From Roseateles amylovorans (GTDB lineage Bacteria > Pseudomonadota > Gammaproteobacteria > Burkholderiales > Burkholderiaceae_C): a DNA stretch of 64,000 nucleotides. Positions 33,127 through 44,038 of this stretch are shown piece by piece. A program made the translations under genes and the position numbers. Location: NCBI RefSeq assembly GCF_025398155.2, contig NZ_CP104562.2:4774001-4838000 (forward strand), written 5' to 3'. Within the stretch, counting starts at the first letter, position 1. Each line of letters opens with the position of its first letter. The notes under the pieces were generated by a model that saw nothing but the letters and a program-made list of their open reading frames with translations, searched no databases and was not told the origin of the DNA.

Positions 33127-35718
33127 ATGCTGTCTCGCCTCGCTGTCCAAGGCTACCTTCGCCGCACCCTGACCCCTGTCAAACGTCTGGTCTCGTCCTG
33201 GTGGCGGCGCCAGTCGCCGTCGCGCCAGGATCGCTTCGCCACGCTCGGGCCGCTGCTGTCGGTGCTGCTGTTTCTGGCGGCGATCGTGTCCGCCTTCTGG
33301 TACCTGAGGAACGAGGAAATCGAGCGCGAGGCGGAAGCCGTCAAGCGCGATACCGAGATGGCGCAGCAGCAGATCCGCTCCCGCCTGATCGACAACGAAG
33401 ACCTGCTCAGCCCGCTGACCCGGGACGTGGTCAATCGCGCGTCAGACGCGCTGGACTTCAGCCAGAAGGCCATGGCCATCGCCCGCAGCCGGCCGGAGAT
33501 CACCCACATCACCTGGCTGAGCGCCCGACGCGAGCGCCGCGCCAGTGTGGCGGCCAACGGCGATCAGGCCGAGACGCTGATGACCTTGGCGGGCAACGAC
33601 CCGTCCATGCCCAACGGCCGCGCCAACAGCGAGCCCGAGCGCGCCTTCCAGGCGGTGCGGGACCGCCGCACCCGGGTCTATTCCGCGCCCTTCGCCGACG
33701 CCAACAACACCACCGTCTTCCAGCTGATGTTGCCGGTGACAGACCGCAACGGCTTCGCCGGCGTGCTGATCGCCGAATACACGGTCGAAGGCCTGCTGCG
33801 CTATTCGGTGCCCGCCGAGGTGACCGCGCGGCATGCGGTCGCCATCCTCGATCCGCGTGAACAGGTCGTCGCCAGCACCGTCACCCCGATGCCAGGCAAG
33901 CGCCTCACGCGCGCGCCCATCTATTACGAGGTGCCGATGGCACCCGCACCGGGGCTGGTGCTGCGCGGCCAGGGTTATCGGACCTCCATCGGGCTGATCT
34001 CCAACACGCTGTTCTGGATGGTGATGGCCTTGTCGGTGCTCACCGTGTGGATGCTGCTGGGCACCTGGAAACACATGCGGCGCCGGGCACAGGTCCAGAA
34101 CGCACTGGCGGCGGAGACCAACTTCCGTCGGGCGATGGAGAACTCCATGCTGACCGGCATGCGGGCCATGGACCTGGAAACCCGCATCAGCTATGTGAAC
34201 CCGGCCTTCTGCGCGATGACCGGCTTTTCGGAGTCCGAGCTGATCGGCCGCAAGCCCCCCTTCCCCTACTGGCCGCCCGACCGCTACGAAGAGAACCTGC
34301 GGCTGCTGCAGCAGGAGATGCAGGGCCGCAGCCCGGCCGGCGGCTCCGAAGTGAAGGTGATGCGCAAGGACGGCAGCATCTTCGACGCCCGCATGTATGT
34401 CTCGCCGCTGATCGACCCGAAGGGCAAGCAGAACGGCTGGATGACCTCGATGACCAACATCACCGAGGCCAAGCGGGTGCGTGACCAGCTCTCCGCCTCG
34501 CATGAGCGCTTCACCACGGTGCTGGAGGGCCTGGATGCGGCGGTGTCGGTGCTGTCGGTGCAACAGGGCGAACTGCTCTTCGCCAACCGCAGCTATCGGC
34601 TGTGGTTCGGCGCCGATCCGAAGGGCCATGCGATGCTGGCAGGCTCGCAACTGACCGGCACCACGCCCAAGGAGGAGCCGGAGACCGACGAGGACATCGA
34701 CGAGTTCGGCAGCCTGCCCGCGCAGCACCTGACCGAGATCGGCGCGGATTCGCGCGAAGTGTTCATCGCGCAGCTGGACATGTGGTTCGATGTGCGCGCC
34801 CGCTACCTGCAGTGGACCGACGGCCGACTCGCCCAGATGCTGATCGCCACCGACATCACCGCCCGCCGGCATGCGGAGGCGCAGCAACAGCAGCAGACCG
34901 AAAAGGCGCAGGTCACGAGTCGACTCATCACCATGGGCGAGATGGCCTCCAGCGTCGCCCATGAACTGAACCAGCCGCTGACCGCCATCAGCAACTACTG
35001 CAACGGCATGGTCTCGCGGGTCCGCAATGACAACATCGTCAAGGACGACCTGATCTCCGCGCTCGAGAAGACCGCCAAGCAGGCGCAGCGGGCGGGGCAG
35101 ATCATCCACCGCATCCGCGCCTTCGTGAAGAAGAGCGAACCGCAGCGCCAGCCCGCCTTTGCCGCCTCGATCGTGGAGGACTCGGTCGAGCTGGCCGGCA
35201 TCGAGCTGCGCCGGCGCAACGTGCAGATCCACACGTATGTGGCGCAGCGCCTGCCGGTGATGCGGGTCGACCCCATCCTGATCGAGCAGGTGCTGCTCAA
35301 CCTGCTGAAGAATGCCGCCGAGGCGATCGACAACGCGGCGCTGCCGCCGTCGCGTCGCCACATCGAGCTGCGCGTCGTGCCCAAGCACACGGCGGAGCTC
35401 GGCGCGAACATCGAGTTCTCGGTCACCGACATGGGCCCCGGGCTGCCCGAGGAAGTGATCGAGCGCATGTACGAGGCCTTCTTCTCGACGAAGGCCGATG
35501 GATTGGGCATCGGCCTAGGGTTATGCCGGTCCATCATCGAGTCCCACCAGGGCAGGATACGGGCCGAGAACCTCTACAATGGCGCGTCCATCGTCGGGTG
35601 CCGGTTCGCGTTCACGATCCCCGTGGACATCCCGCGACCCGAGCCTCAGCTCCCCGGCCTAGACAAGGACAGGGATGCCGGCACGGGGACTGCACACAAC
35701 ACCGCAGCAACACCATGA
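33127..35718 (+). CDS. PAS-domain membrane sensor histidine kinase
   Basis: An 863-residue sensor kinase. TM1 (about 42-61), a periplasmic sensing region (62-290), TM2 (295-315), one PAS domain (about 330-450; MTGFSESELIGRKPPFPYWPP), a second PAS-like region (455-580), then HisKA with phospho-accepting His612 (SSVAHELNQPLTAI) and a HATPase_c domain (NLLKNAAEAI, DMGPGLP, GLGIGLGLCRSI). It resembles FixL/DctB-type kinases that pair with FixJ-like regulators. It overlaps the regulator gene by 4 bp (ATGA). Position next to aceE suggests sensing linked to carbon or redox state; the ligand is unknown. Confidence 0.93.
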   Translation: MLSRLAVQGYLRRTLTPVKRLVSSWWRRQSPSRQDRFATLGPLLSVLLFLAAIVSAFWYLRNEEIEREAEAVKRDTEMAQQQIRSRLIDNEDLLSPLTRDVVNRASDALDFSQKAMAIARSRPEITHITWLSARRERRASVAANGDQAETLMTLAGNDPSMPNGRANSEPERAFQAVRDRRTRVYSAPFADANNTTVFQLMLPVTDRNGFAGVLIAEYTVEGLLRYSVPAEVTARHAVAILDPREQVVASTVTPMPGKRLTRAPIYYEVPMAPAPGLVLRGQGYRTSIGLISNTLFWMVMALSVLTVWMLLGTWKHMRRRAQVQNALAAETNFRRAMENSMLTGMRAMDLETRISYVNPAFCAMTGFSESELIGRKPPFPYWPPDRYEENLRLLQQEMQGRSPAGGSEVKVMRKDGSIFDARMYVSPLIDPKGKQNGWMTSMTNITEAKRVRDQLSASHERFTTVLEGLDAAVSVLSVQQGELLFANRSYRLWFGADPKGHAMLAGSQLTGTTPKEEPETDEDIDEFGSLPAQHLTEIGADSREVFIAQLDMWFDVRARYLQWTDGRLAQMLIATDITARRHAEAQQQQQTEKAQVTSRLITMGEMASSVAHELNQPLTAISNYCNGMVSRVRNDNIVKDDLISALEKTAKQAQRAGQIIHRIRAFVKKSEPQRQPAFAASIVEDSVELAGIELRRRNVQIHTYVAQRLPVMRVDPILIEQVLLNLLKNAAEAIDNAALPPSRRHIELRVVPKHTAELGANIEFSVTDMGPGLPEEVIERMYEAFFSTKADGLGIGLGLCRSIIESHQGRIRAENLYNGASIVGCRFAFTIPVDIPRPEPQLPGLDKDRDAGTGTAHNTAATP

Positions 35719-36347
35719 GCTTGATTCCGAAGAAGGGTAATGTCTACGTCGTCGATGATGACGAGGCAGTGCGAGATTCCTTGCAGTGGCTGCTGGAGGG
35801 CAAGGACTACCGGGTCAAGTGCTACGACTCCGCCGAAAGCTTCCTGAGCCGCTACGACCCACGTGAAGTGGCCTGCCTGATTGCCGACATCCGCATGGAA
35901 GGCATGAGCGGACTGGATCTGCAAGACAAGTTGATCGAGCGCAAGAGCCCGCTCCCCATCGTTTTCATCACCGGTCACGGCGACGTGCCCATGGCGGTGC
36001 AGACGATGAAAAAAGGCGCGGTCGACTTCATCGAGAAGCCGTTCAAGGAAGAGGAACTGCTCAGTCTGGTCGAGCGCATGCTGGACCAGGCCCGCGGCGC
36101 CTTCGCCACCCAGCAGGAAGCCGCCAGCCGCGATGCGCTGCTGTCGCGCCTGACCACCCGTGAGGCGCAGGTGCTGGAGCGCATCGTCGCCGGCCGCCTG
36201 AACAAGCAGATTGCCGACGACCTGGGCATCAGCATCAAAACGGTGGAGGCCCACCGCGCCAACATCATGGAAAAGCTCAATGCCAACACCGTGGCCGATC
36301 TGCTGAAGATTGCGCTCGGTGCGAACACGCCCGCCAAGGCTGGCTGA
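35715..36347 (+). CDS. FixJ-family response regulator
   Basis: A 210-residue two-domain regulator. The receiver has the acidic pair (VVDDDEAVR), phospho-accepting Asp58 (LIADIRMEGMSG), the Thr of FITGHGD and the Lys of FIEKPFKEEEL. A LuxR-type helix-turn-helix follows (about 145-205; LTTREAQVLERIVAGRLNKQIADDLGISIKTVEAHRANIMEKL). It is the partner of the preceding kinase, coupled by an ATGA overlap. A terminator follows at 36366, separating it from folD. Its targets are not evident. Confidence 0.95.
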   Translation: MSLIPKKGNVYVVDDDEAVRDSLQWLLEGKDYRVKCYDSAESFLSRYDPREVACLIADIRMEGMSGLDLQDKLIERKSPLPIVFITGHGDVPMAVQTMKKGAVDFIEKPFKEEELLSLVERMLDQARGAFATQQEAASRDALLSRLTTREAQVLERIVAGRLNKQIADDLGISIKTVEAHRANIMEKLNANTVADLLKIALGANTPAKAG

Positions 36348-36365
36348 CCGACCCACGCACTCCAC

Positions 36366-36392
36366 GAGGCCGCTGCAAAGCGGCCTCTTTGC
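36366..36392 (+). terminator. Intrinsic terminator after the FixJ-type regulator
   Basis: The perfect 8-bp stem GAGGCCGC/GCGGCCTC with loop TGCAAA is followed by TTTGCATT, 18 bp past the regulator stop. The T tract is short, so termination may be partial. Confidence 0.75.
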
Positions 36393-36513
36393 ATTCTGGC
36401 CTGCCGCGCGAGGCCGACGGGTCGCGCCACCAGGGCCCGACCCTCACCGCATCGCCCCGGGCCCAGCGCCCGAACCGATTTCCTCACTGCCCCCTGTTTC
36501 CGGAGTACCGCCC

Positions 36514-37374
<861 letters not shown>

Positions 37375-37756
37375 TCGTCCAACGCACGGCGGGCTGGATC
37401 AGCTGGATCGGATAGATCGGATGGACCGACAGCCCGGCTGAGGCTGAGGCTGAGGCTGAGGCTGAGGCTGCGGCGGCTGGCGGCGGGCGGCTGGCGGCTG
37501 GCGGCTGAGGCGGGACACGCACGGTAGGGTTCGCTGGGTCAGCCGGGGAGGCTGGCGCCGCCCCGACGACCGCGTCACGTCCTCCCCCTCGTTCTGGCGG
37601 TTGAACCGGGTGGGCCCACCCCAAAGTGGGCGTTGTGTTCCGCCCCAGGTCTGCCCACGATAGGCAGCCCCTAAGTGGCGCGATAGAAACCCCAACGTCA
37701 AACACGGGTGAAAGGCTGAGACACTCACCCGGCATTGACCGTACCCTGAGGACTGC
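37375..37756. other. Intergenic region folD-prlC with a CTGAGG repeat
   Basis: About 380 bp with no gene. It holds the CTGAGG and GGCGGCT tandem arrays (37436-37510) and GGATCGG-type copies before them. The prlC ribosome site (GAGGA) lies at its right end. No promoter is recognised with confidence. Confidence 0.55.
37436..37510. repeat. Tandem repeats CTGAGG (x5-6) and GGCGGCT/GGCGGGC
   Basis: A hexamer array GCTGAG continues into a 7-bp array GGCGGCT. Seen directly, between folD and prlC. Confidence 0.88.
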
Positions 37757-39796
37757 ATGGACCAGAACGCCGCCCCCAACCCGCTGCTTTCGACCGCGCC
37801 GCTGCCGGACTTCGCCGCCATCGAGCCGGCGCATATCCAGCCGGCCATCACCGCCTTGCTGGCGCAGGCGCAGGAGGCGCTGGACAAAGTCACCGCCTCG
37901 GACGCCCCGGCGGACTACGAGACGCTGTCGCGGGTGCTCAACGTGGCCACCGAGCGACTGGGCACCGCCTGGGGCGCCGTCGGCCATCTCAACGCCGTTG
38001 CCAACACCCCGGCGCTGCGTGAGGCCTACAACGCCATGCTGCCGACGGTGACCGAGTTCTATACCGGCCTGGGCGCGAACGAGGCGCTGTATGCCAAGTA
38101 CAAGGCCATCGCCGCGCAGGAGGGCCTGAGCCCGGAGCGCCGACAGTTGCTCAAGCATGCGATCCGCGATTTCGTGCTGTCTGGCGCCGAGCTGCAAGGC
38201 GAGGCCAAGACCCGCTTCGCCAAGATCCAGGAACGCAGCGCCGAGCTCGGTCAAAGCTTCTCCGAGCATGTGATGGACGCCACCGACAGCTGGAGCTATT
38301 TCGCCAGCGCGGACGAGCTCAAGGGCGTGCCGGCGGACGTCGTGGCCAATGCCCGCGCCGCCGCGCAGGCCGAGCAGCAGGACGGCCACAAGCTCACCCT
38401 GCACTTCCCGGTCTACATGCCGGTCATCCAGTACGCCGAGGACCGCGCCCTGCGCGAGCGCCTCTACCGCGCCTATGTGACCCGTGCCAGCGAGCTCGGC
38501 GACAAGCCGGAATGGGACAACTCCGCGCTGATGAGCGAGCTGCTCACCCTGCGCCAGGAAGAAGCGGCGCTGCTGGGCTTCCACAACTTCGCCGAGGCGT
38601 CCCTGGTACCAAAGATGGCCACCTCGCCGGCCCAGGTGCTGGACTTCCTGCGCGACCTCGCCCGTCGTGCCCGCCCCTATGCCCAGCGCGACCTGGACGA
38701 ACTGCGGGACTTCGGCCGGGCCGCCCTGCGGATGGACGACCTGCAGGCCTGGGACCTGCCCTATGTTTCCGAGAAGCTGAAGGAGGCGCGCTATGCCTTC
38801 TCCGATCAGGAGGTGCGCCAGTACCTCACGCTGCCGCGGGTGCTGGACGGCCTGTTCCGCATCGTCGACCGGCTCTTCGGTGTGCAGCTAGTGCCGGTGG
38901 CGGCCTCGGTCTGGCATGACAGCGTGCAGTTCTGCGAGCTGCGCCGGGACGGCCAACTGATCGGTCAGGTCTATCTGGATCTGTTCGCCCGCAACGGCAA
39001 GCGGCCCGGCGCCTGGATGGACGAAGTCCGCAGCCGCTGGGCCCGACCCGACCTGCCCGTCCCCGGCGCGGAACAGATCCCGGTGGCCCACCTGGTCTGC
39101 AACTTCCCTCAGGGTGCCGATGGCAAACCGGCCTTGCTGACGCATGACGACGTCATCACCCTCTTCCATGAATGCGGTCACGGCCTGCACCATCTGCTGA
39201 CCCGTGTGGCCGAGCTGGGCGTGTCGGGCATCTCCGGCGTGGAATGGGATGCGGTCGAGCTGCCCAGTCAGTTCATGGAGAACTTCTGCTGGGAATGGGA
39301 AGTCATCCAGCAACTGTCCAGCCATGTGGACACGGGCGCGCCGCTGCCGCGCGACCTGTTCGACAAGATGTTGGCCGCGAAGAACTTCCAGGCCGGTCTC
39401 CAGACCCTGCGCCAGATCGAGTTCGCCCTGTTCGACATGCGCCTGCATGCCGAGCCCGGCGCCGAAGCGCGCATCCAGGACCTGCTGGCGGAGGTGCGCG
39501 CCGAGGTGTCGGTGAATCCGCCGCCCGCCTTCAACCGCTTCCAGCACAGCTTCTCGCACATCTTTGCCGGCGGCTATGCGGCGGGCTACTACAGCTACAA
39601 GTGGGCCGAGGTGCTCTCGGCCGACTGCTGGAGCGCCTTCGAGGAAGAAGGCGTGTTCAATCCATCCACCGGCCGTCGCTATCTGGACGAGATCCTGTCC
39701 ATGGGCAGCGTCCGGGATGCCATGGACAACTTCAAAGCCTTCCGTGGCCGCGAACCGCAAATCGACGCACTCCTGCGCCATCAGGGCATGGCGTGA
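37757..39796 (+). CDS. prlC: Oligopeptidase A (M3 metallopeptidase)
   Basis: A 679-residue cytosolic zinc peptidase degrading short peptides and cleaved signal peptides. The M3 motif is FHECGHGLHHLL with the zinc ligands in His471-Glu-Cys-Gly-His475; the third ligand Glu lies in FMENFCWE. The closing SYKWAEVLSADCWSAFEEEG block and RRYLDEILSMGS are also typical. ATG 37757 follows GAGGA. Monocistronic, with a strong terminator at 39874-39921. Confidence 0.95.
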   Translation: MDQNAAPNPLLSTAPLPDFAAIEPAHIQPAITALLAQAQEALDKVTASDAPADYETLSRVLNVATERLGTAWGAVGHLNAVANTPALREAYNAMLPTVTEFYTGLGANEALYAKYKAIAAQEGLSPERRQLLKHAIRDFVLSGAELQGEAKTRFAKIQERSAELGQSFSEHVMDATDSWSYFASADELKGVPADVVANARAAAQAEQQDGHKLTLHFPVYMPVIQYAEDRALRERLYRAYVTRASELGDKPEWDNSALMSELLTLRQEEAALLGFHNFAEASLVPKMATSPAQVLDFLRDLARRARPYAQRDLDELRDFGRAALRMDDLQAWDLPYVSEKLKEARYAFSDQEVRQYLTLPRVLDGLFRIVDRLFGVQLVPVAASVWHDSVQFCELRRDGQLIGQVYLDLFARNGKRPGAWMDEVRSRWARPDLPVPGAEQIPVAHLVCNFPQGADGKPALLTHDDVITLFHECGHGLHHLLTRVAELGVSGISGVEWDAVELPSQFMENFCWEWEVIQQLSSHVDTGAPLPRDLFDKMLAAKNFQAGLQTLRQIEFALFDMRLHAEPGAEARIQDLLAEVRAEVSVNPPPAFNRFQHSFSHIFAGGYAAGYYSYKWAEVLSADCWSAFEEEGVFNPSTGRRYLDEILSMGSVRDAMDNFKAFRGREPQIDALLRHQGMA

Positions 39797-39873
39797 GGTC
39801 CTGACAGGCTCGAGGGACGGGCGGGGACAAGTCCCTGCGCCGCACCGGCGAGGCAAAGGCGGCCCTTCTGAAC

Positions 39874-39921
39874 GGCCCCCCAGAGGTTGGGCAGCAGTCC
39901 AACTTCTTGGGGGGCTTTTTC
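39874..39921 (+). terminator. Intrinsic terminator after prlC
   Basis: The long imperfect hairpin GCCCCCCAGAGGTTGG...CCAACTTCTTGGGGGGC is followed by TTTTTC. It lies about 80 bp past the prlC stop. The minus-strand reading lacks a T tract. Confidence 0.88.
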
Positions 39922-39930
39922 ATCTCAGGG

Positions 39931-39982
39931 CCGCCTTTTGTGGGCGCCGCTTTTTTGATCGCCGCCTTTTGTGAGCGCCTGC
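39931..39982. repeat. Duplicated GCCGCCTTTTGTGRGCGCC element
   Basis: Two copies of about 19 bp (GCCGCCTTTTGTGGGCGCC, and a second with A for G) are spaced about 34 bp apart between prlC and the M16 protease gene. No function is apparent. Confidence 0.7.
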
Positions 39983-40024
39983 TTCTAAAAGCGCGGGCTC
40001 TGCTCAGTCTCCGTCACGGCAGCG

Positions 40025-42895
40025 TCAGCGCCGGTCCTTGAAGTCACCGACGGTCGACGTCACAAAGCCATCCAGCCGGATATGCCGGCGCCAAGCCGCG
40101 TTGACCTGCTCGACGGTCAGCGCCTGAACCTGCGCGTCCTGCTTGTCCTCATCCGCCCAGGTCTCGCCCTGATCCCTTTGCGAGAGCAATCCGGCGGCCA
40201 GTTCGCCATCGTCGGCACGAGCCTGGCGACGAGCCTCCATGAGATCGGCCTTGGCGCGACGCAGCTCGTCCGGGGTGATGCCTTGCTCGCTCATGCGGCG
40301 CAACTCGTCTCCGACCAGCGTCAGCATCCGTTCCCGGTTTTGTGGTGCGAAGCTGCCTCCGATGATCAGCTCGGCATCGTCGCCGAAGTGGGCCGCAGAC
40401 AAGGAGGCGCCCACCCCGTAGCTCAGCCCCGCCTGATCCCGCACCCGCACCGAGAGACGACTCTCCAGCCCGCCGGCGCCCAGGATATGAGTGGCCACGA
40501 CCAGCGGAAGATAGTCCGGATGGCGGTCGTTGAGCGCGAAGTCCAGCCGCATGCGCATCGCCGCACTGGTCTTGTCGCGGGCGACCGCGTCAAAACGGGC
40601 CGCCGGAATCTGATCCGCCTTCCCGATGTGGCGCACGAATTGCGGCGCCTGTGGCTTCTTCCACGCGCCGAACAGCTGCTCCACGGCGGCATCCAATCCG
40701 TCCGGCACCGCGCCGACAACGGCCACATGGGCATCGTTCGCCGACCAGTAGTCGGCATGGAAACGCTGGATGTCGGCCAGGCTCGTGGCCTTCACATTCG
40801 CAACCTGCTCGTCGATGGAACGCAGATAGTCCGGATCGGTCGGACCCACACCGCGGGCGCGGTTGTAGTGATCCCGCACCGCTGCCTGCCTGAGTGTTTC
40901 AAGCTCCTGGCGGGCGCCCTCCAGCGCTGCCAAGGCCGACGCACGTTCCCGTTCGAACGCGTCCTGCGGCAACAAGGGACGTTGCATCAATTCCGCAGCG
41001 ACCTGGAGCGCATCGATCAGCGTGTCCTGTTCGGCGCTGATCACGAGCTCAGCCCCCTGATCGCCACTGCGGATGTTCAGGTTGGCCTTCAACTGAATCA
41101 ACCGATCCTGCAATGCCTGCTTGGACAGTCCAACCGCGCCCTCCGACATCAGACTCGCCACGACCTCCGTCCCGAGGTGCTGAAAGGTCTCGCGACGCTC
41201 GCCCCAACGCAGCTTCATCTGCAAGGTCACCGTCTTGCCGCGGGTGCGTTTGGTGAGCGTGGACAGCGCGATGCCTGAAGGCAACTGACGGGTCACGGTT
41301 CGATCGGCCAGATGCTTCGGGGTCGGATCGAAACGTTCGCCGTCCTCCACCTTGGGTGGCCCCGTCAATCCCGCCAGGCGCTGATCCATCGGCGGTGCCA
41401 GCGGGATCTCCACGCGCTCGACCGCCTCGGACGGGAGGTAGCGGCCCAAGGTGCGATTGGCCGGCCGCAGATAAGCGCGGCGCACCCGTTCCACATCCTG
41501 CAGCGTGACCTTGGGCAGGTCTTCCATCAGTTGGAACAGCAGACGCCAGTCGCTCACCCCCAGGCTGGAGATCTGCTGAATCAAGGCTTCCGGATTCTTC
41601 ATCTGCTCCCGGTAGCCGGTCACCGCCAGATCGCGCACCCGCGCGAGTTCGGCTTCATCGAACGGGGCGACGTTGCGGCCTTCGACAATGTCCAGCAAAC
41701 GCGCCTCCACCGCGGCCCGGTCAGCATCGGGCGGCAGGACGGCGAAGGCGCGGATGCCACCCGCGTCAGTGCCGCCCAGACCGGAGAGGCCGGCCGTCAA
41801 GGCCAGGCGGGGCTCCACCAGCGCTTTGTACAGTTGCCCGCTCGGCTCCAGGGACAGCAACAAACCCAGCACGCGCAAGGGTGCCGAATCCGGGTGGGCA
41901 AAGGCGGGCACATGGTAGTAGGCCATCAACGCCGGTTGTCCGCCGATGCGGCGAACCACGACGCTGCGCTCACCATCCTGCGCGGGCTCGACGGTGTAGG
42001 GATGCGGAATGGGGAACTTGGGGCGCGCCACCGGACCGAAACGCTGACCGATGAGCGCCAAGGTCTTCGCCACATCGAACCGCCCCGCCACCATGAGGGT
42101 GGCGTTGTCGGGGCGATAGAAACGCTTGTAGAAGGCCTGCAGGCGCTCGATGGGCACATTCTCGATGTCGCTCTTCGGGCCCAGCGTGTCGTGGCCATAG
42201 TTGTGCCAGTCGTAGGCCACGCCCAGCACCCGCGAATTCAGCACCTGCAGGGGATCGTTCTCCGCCAGCTCGAATTCATTGCGCACGACCGTCATCTCAC
42301 TGTCCAAGGCGGACTTGGCGATGAAGCTGTGAACCATCCGATCGGCCTCGAGGGTGAGGGCGAAGTCCAGGGTCTTGGGATCGGCGTTGAATTCGGCGTA
42401 GTAGTTGGTGCGGTCGGCCGTCGTCGTGCCGTTGGCGCGCATGCCGCGCGACGCAAAGTCCACATCGATCCGGCGGTGGGTGGGCGTGCCCTTGAACATC
42501 AGATGCTCAAGCAGATGGGCCATGCCGTATTCACCGGACGATTCATGCCGGCTGCCCACCCGGTAGGTGATGTTGACGGTGGTGGTGCTCTGAGCTTCGT
42601 CCGGAAAGAGCAGGATCTGCAGGCCATTGGGCAGCCGGTATTCGGAAATGCCGCCGAGTTCCCGCACGAAGGTGGGTTGAGTGGCCCCCGCCTTGGCGCT
42701 CGCCTTGGCCGGTGTGGGGCCGAGCTTGCGAACCCCCTGAGAGGCCGACACCTTGTTGGCCGCGCTGCTGGGCGTGACCGTCTGCGCCTGCAGTCCGCCC
42801 GCGGCGAGGGACAAGGTCACCGCGGCGGACCACACCGACCAACGCATCGACCGGCGCACGGTCAGGGATCGCGAATACAAAACTGGGAAATGCAT
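40025..42895 (-). CDS. Exported M16 zinc metalloprotease, two-domain
   Basis: A 956-residue pitrilysin/processing-peptidase family protein. A signal peptide (about 1-38, ending LQAQ) indicates periplasmic location. The N-terminal M16 domain carries the inverted zinc motif HLLEH (His127-Glu130-His131) followed by FKGTP, and the distal Glu in the EFELAENDP segment. The C-terminal half is a second M16 domain without the zinc motif, as is usual. ATG 42895 is preferred over TTG 42898. It is convergent with prlC and has no operon partner. The natural substrate is unknown. Confidence 0.93.
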   Translation of the reverse strand: MHFPVLYSRSLTVRRSMRWSVWSAAVTLSLAAGGLQAQTVTPSSAANKVSASQGVRKLGPTPAKASAKAGATQPTFVRELGGISEYRLPNGLQILLFPDEAQSTTTVNITYRVGSRHESSGEYGMAHLLEHLMFKGTPTHRRIDVDFASRGMRANGTTTADRTNYYAEFNADPKTLDFALTLEADRMVHSFIAKSALDSEMTVVRNEFELAENDPLQVLNSRVLGVAYDWHNYGHDTLGPKSDIENVPIERLQAFYKRFYRPDNATLMVAGRFDVAKTLALIGQRFGPVARPKFPIPHPYTVEPAQDGERSVVVRRIGGQPALMAYYHVPAFAHPDSAPLRVLGLLLSLEPSGQLYKALVEPRLALTAGLSGLGGTDAGGIRAFAVLPPDADRAAVEARLLDIVEGRNVAPFDEAELARVRDLAVTGYREQMKNPEALIQQISSLGVSDWRLLFQLMEDLPKVTLQDVERVRRAYLRPANRTLGRYLPSEAVERVEIPLAPPMDQRLAGLTGPPKVEDGERFDPTPKHLADRTVTRQLPSGIALSTLTKRTRGKTVTLQMKLRWGERRETFQHLGTEVVASLMSEGAVGLSKQALQDRLIQLKANLNIRSGDQGAELVISAEQDTLIDALQVAAELMQRPLLPQDAFERERASALAALEGARQELETLRQAAVRDHYNRARGVGPTDPDYLRSIDEQVANVKATSLADIQRFHADYWSANDAHVAVVGAVPDGLDAAVEQLFGAWKKPQAPQFVRHIGKADQIPAARFDAVARDKTSAAMRMRLDFALNDRHPDYLPLVVATHILGAGGLESRLSVRVRDQAGLSYGVGASLSAAHFGDDAELIIGGSFAPQNRERMLTLVGDELRRMSEQGITPDELRRAKADLMEARRQARADDGELAAGLLSQRDQGETWADEDKQDAQVQALTVEQVNAAWRRHIRLDGFVTSTVGDFKDRR

Positions 42896-43458
42896 CAACC
42901 ACTTGCTCCGTCACTTGCTCTGAACCAACCGCCCATCGCGGCCCGTCGCAAATTCTGAAGGCGATGGACCCGGGTCATCTGCAAACCTCCGGTGAATGCA
43001 GCGTGCGAACGACGTCCGCTGAAAACTCCATAAACAGGCTATGGCCTTCCGTTCGCGCGACAAGGTATCGATGCACCGCCATCTGCGCGAGGCGCACGAA
43101 TCGGCCGAAGTGGCCGGGACGCCATGGCTTTCAGCCCTTGCATGAGGGAAGTCATGGCCCGCTTTGAGCACAGGCGTTCACCCCATTGTCATCATCGGCC
43201 TCAGCCTCATGAATTGACGGAGAGGTGGACCGGTCAACATGACTTTTGTCCGATGGATAAAGGCCTTTCGTCGATTGCACTTCGTCCGGTCAGGCCGCAG
43301 TTCGTCGCGGGAAATCGCCGCTACAGCCCCTCATCCGAGCGCTCTGTCGCGGCGCGCTGTTGCTGCGCTTCGGGTCTGCCTAACCTGCAGTCAACCGTTC
43401 AAAGGCCCGCGAGGATGCGGATCGGGACGGCAACCTCAGCAGCTCAAGGAGATCCGTC
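42896..43458. other. Intergenic region between M16 protease and a small secreted protein
   Basis: About 560 bp. Short frames occur here, but none has both a ribosome site and recognisable protein character. A duplicated CACTTGCTC lies just upstream of the protease start (42900-42921). AAGGAG upstream of 43459 belongs to the next gene. Nothing else was recognised. Confidence 0.5.
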
Positions 43459-43908
43459 ATGTCCACCCCATCCATCCGCCTGTCCACGACCCTTTCGGCC
43501 GCTGCATTCTCGGCGCTGTCGCTCATCGCGGGACTGGCCCAAGCGGCACCGAACGATCTGGAGCGGGTCGAAGTCAGCGGACGTCGTCCTGGCGAGGTCG
43601 CCCACACGAATGTGCGGGCCACCTGCCCGGGCGTCGAGCAGGCCCTGTCCACGTCGCTGGCACTGCCCCAGGCACGCGAGCAGCGCGAAGGTGTGACCAC
43701 CGTCAGCTTCCGCCTGAGCGGCAACACCATCACCGAGGTGCTGCAACGCGGTGGCCCCTATGAGTACCGCAGGGATGTGCGCCGCGCCGTGCACGCCCTG
43801 ACTTGCCAGACCGACGGCGCCGACAAGCTCTATGTGATGCAGATCAGCTTCCGCAATGTCGACAACACCGACGACCGCAGCAGCCAGCGCGTCGCGTTGC
43901 TGGATTGA
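43459..43908 (+). CDS. Small secreted protein of unknown function
   Basis: A 149-residue protein with a clear signal peptide (residues 1-29, ending GLAQA|AP). The mature part begins NDLERVEVSGRRPGEVAHTNVRATCPG, has two cysteines (in RATCPG and LTCQTD) that could form one disulfide, and ends QRVALLD. No domain is recognised. The opening VEVSGRR resembles the start of many TonB-plug proteins, but the length rules that out. AAGGAG 9 bases upstream supports the start. It has no close partner genes. Confidence 0.75.
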   Translation: MSTPSIRLSTTLSAAAFSALSLIAGLAQAAPNDLERVEVSGRRPGEVAHTNVRATCPGVEQALSTSLALPQAREQREGVTTVSFRLSGNTITEVLQRGGPYEYRRDVRRAVHALTCQTDGADKLYVMQISFRNVDNTDDRSSQRVALLD

Positions 43909-44038
43909 CTGGCGCGTCAGCAAGAGGCGTTTCGGTGATCGACGCTTGATCGGCGGCGTCTGCGCGCTCCATGCCGAACGACCGCCGCCCCGTCGAAGAG
44001 GCTTTATGCATCGGGCATCGGGCATCGGGCATTGAGCG

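Noticed and set aside
43239..43763. Basic open frame overlapping the small secreted protein
   Set aside because: No suitable ribosome site, Arg/Ser-rich composition without a domain, and most of it lies out of frame across a gene with a signal peptide and AAGGAG.
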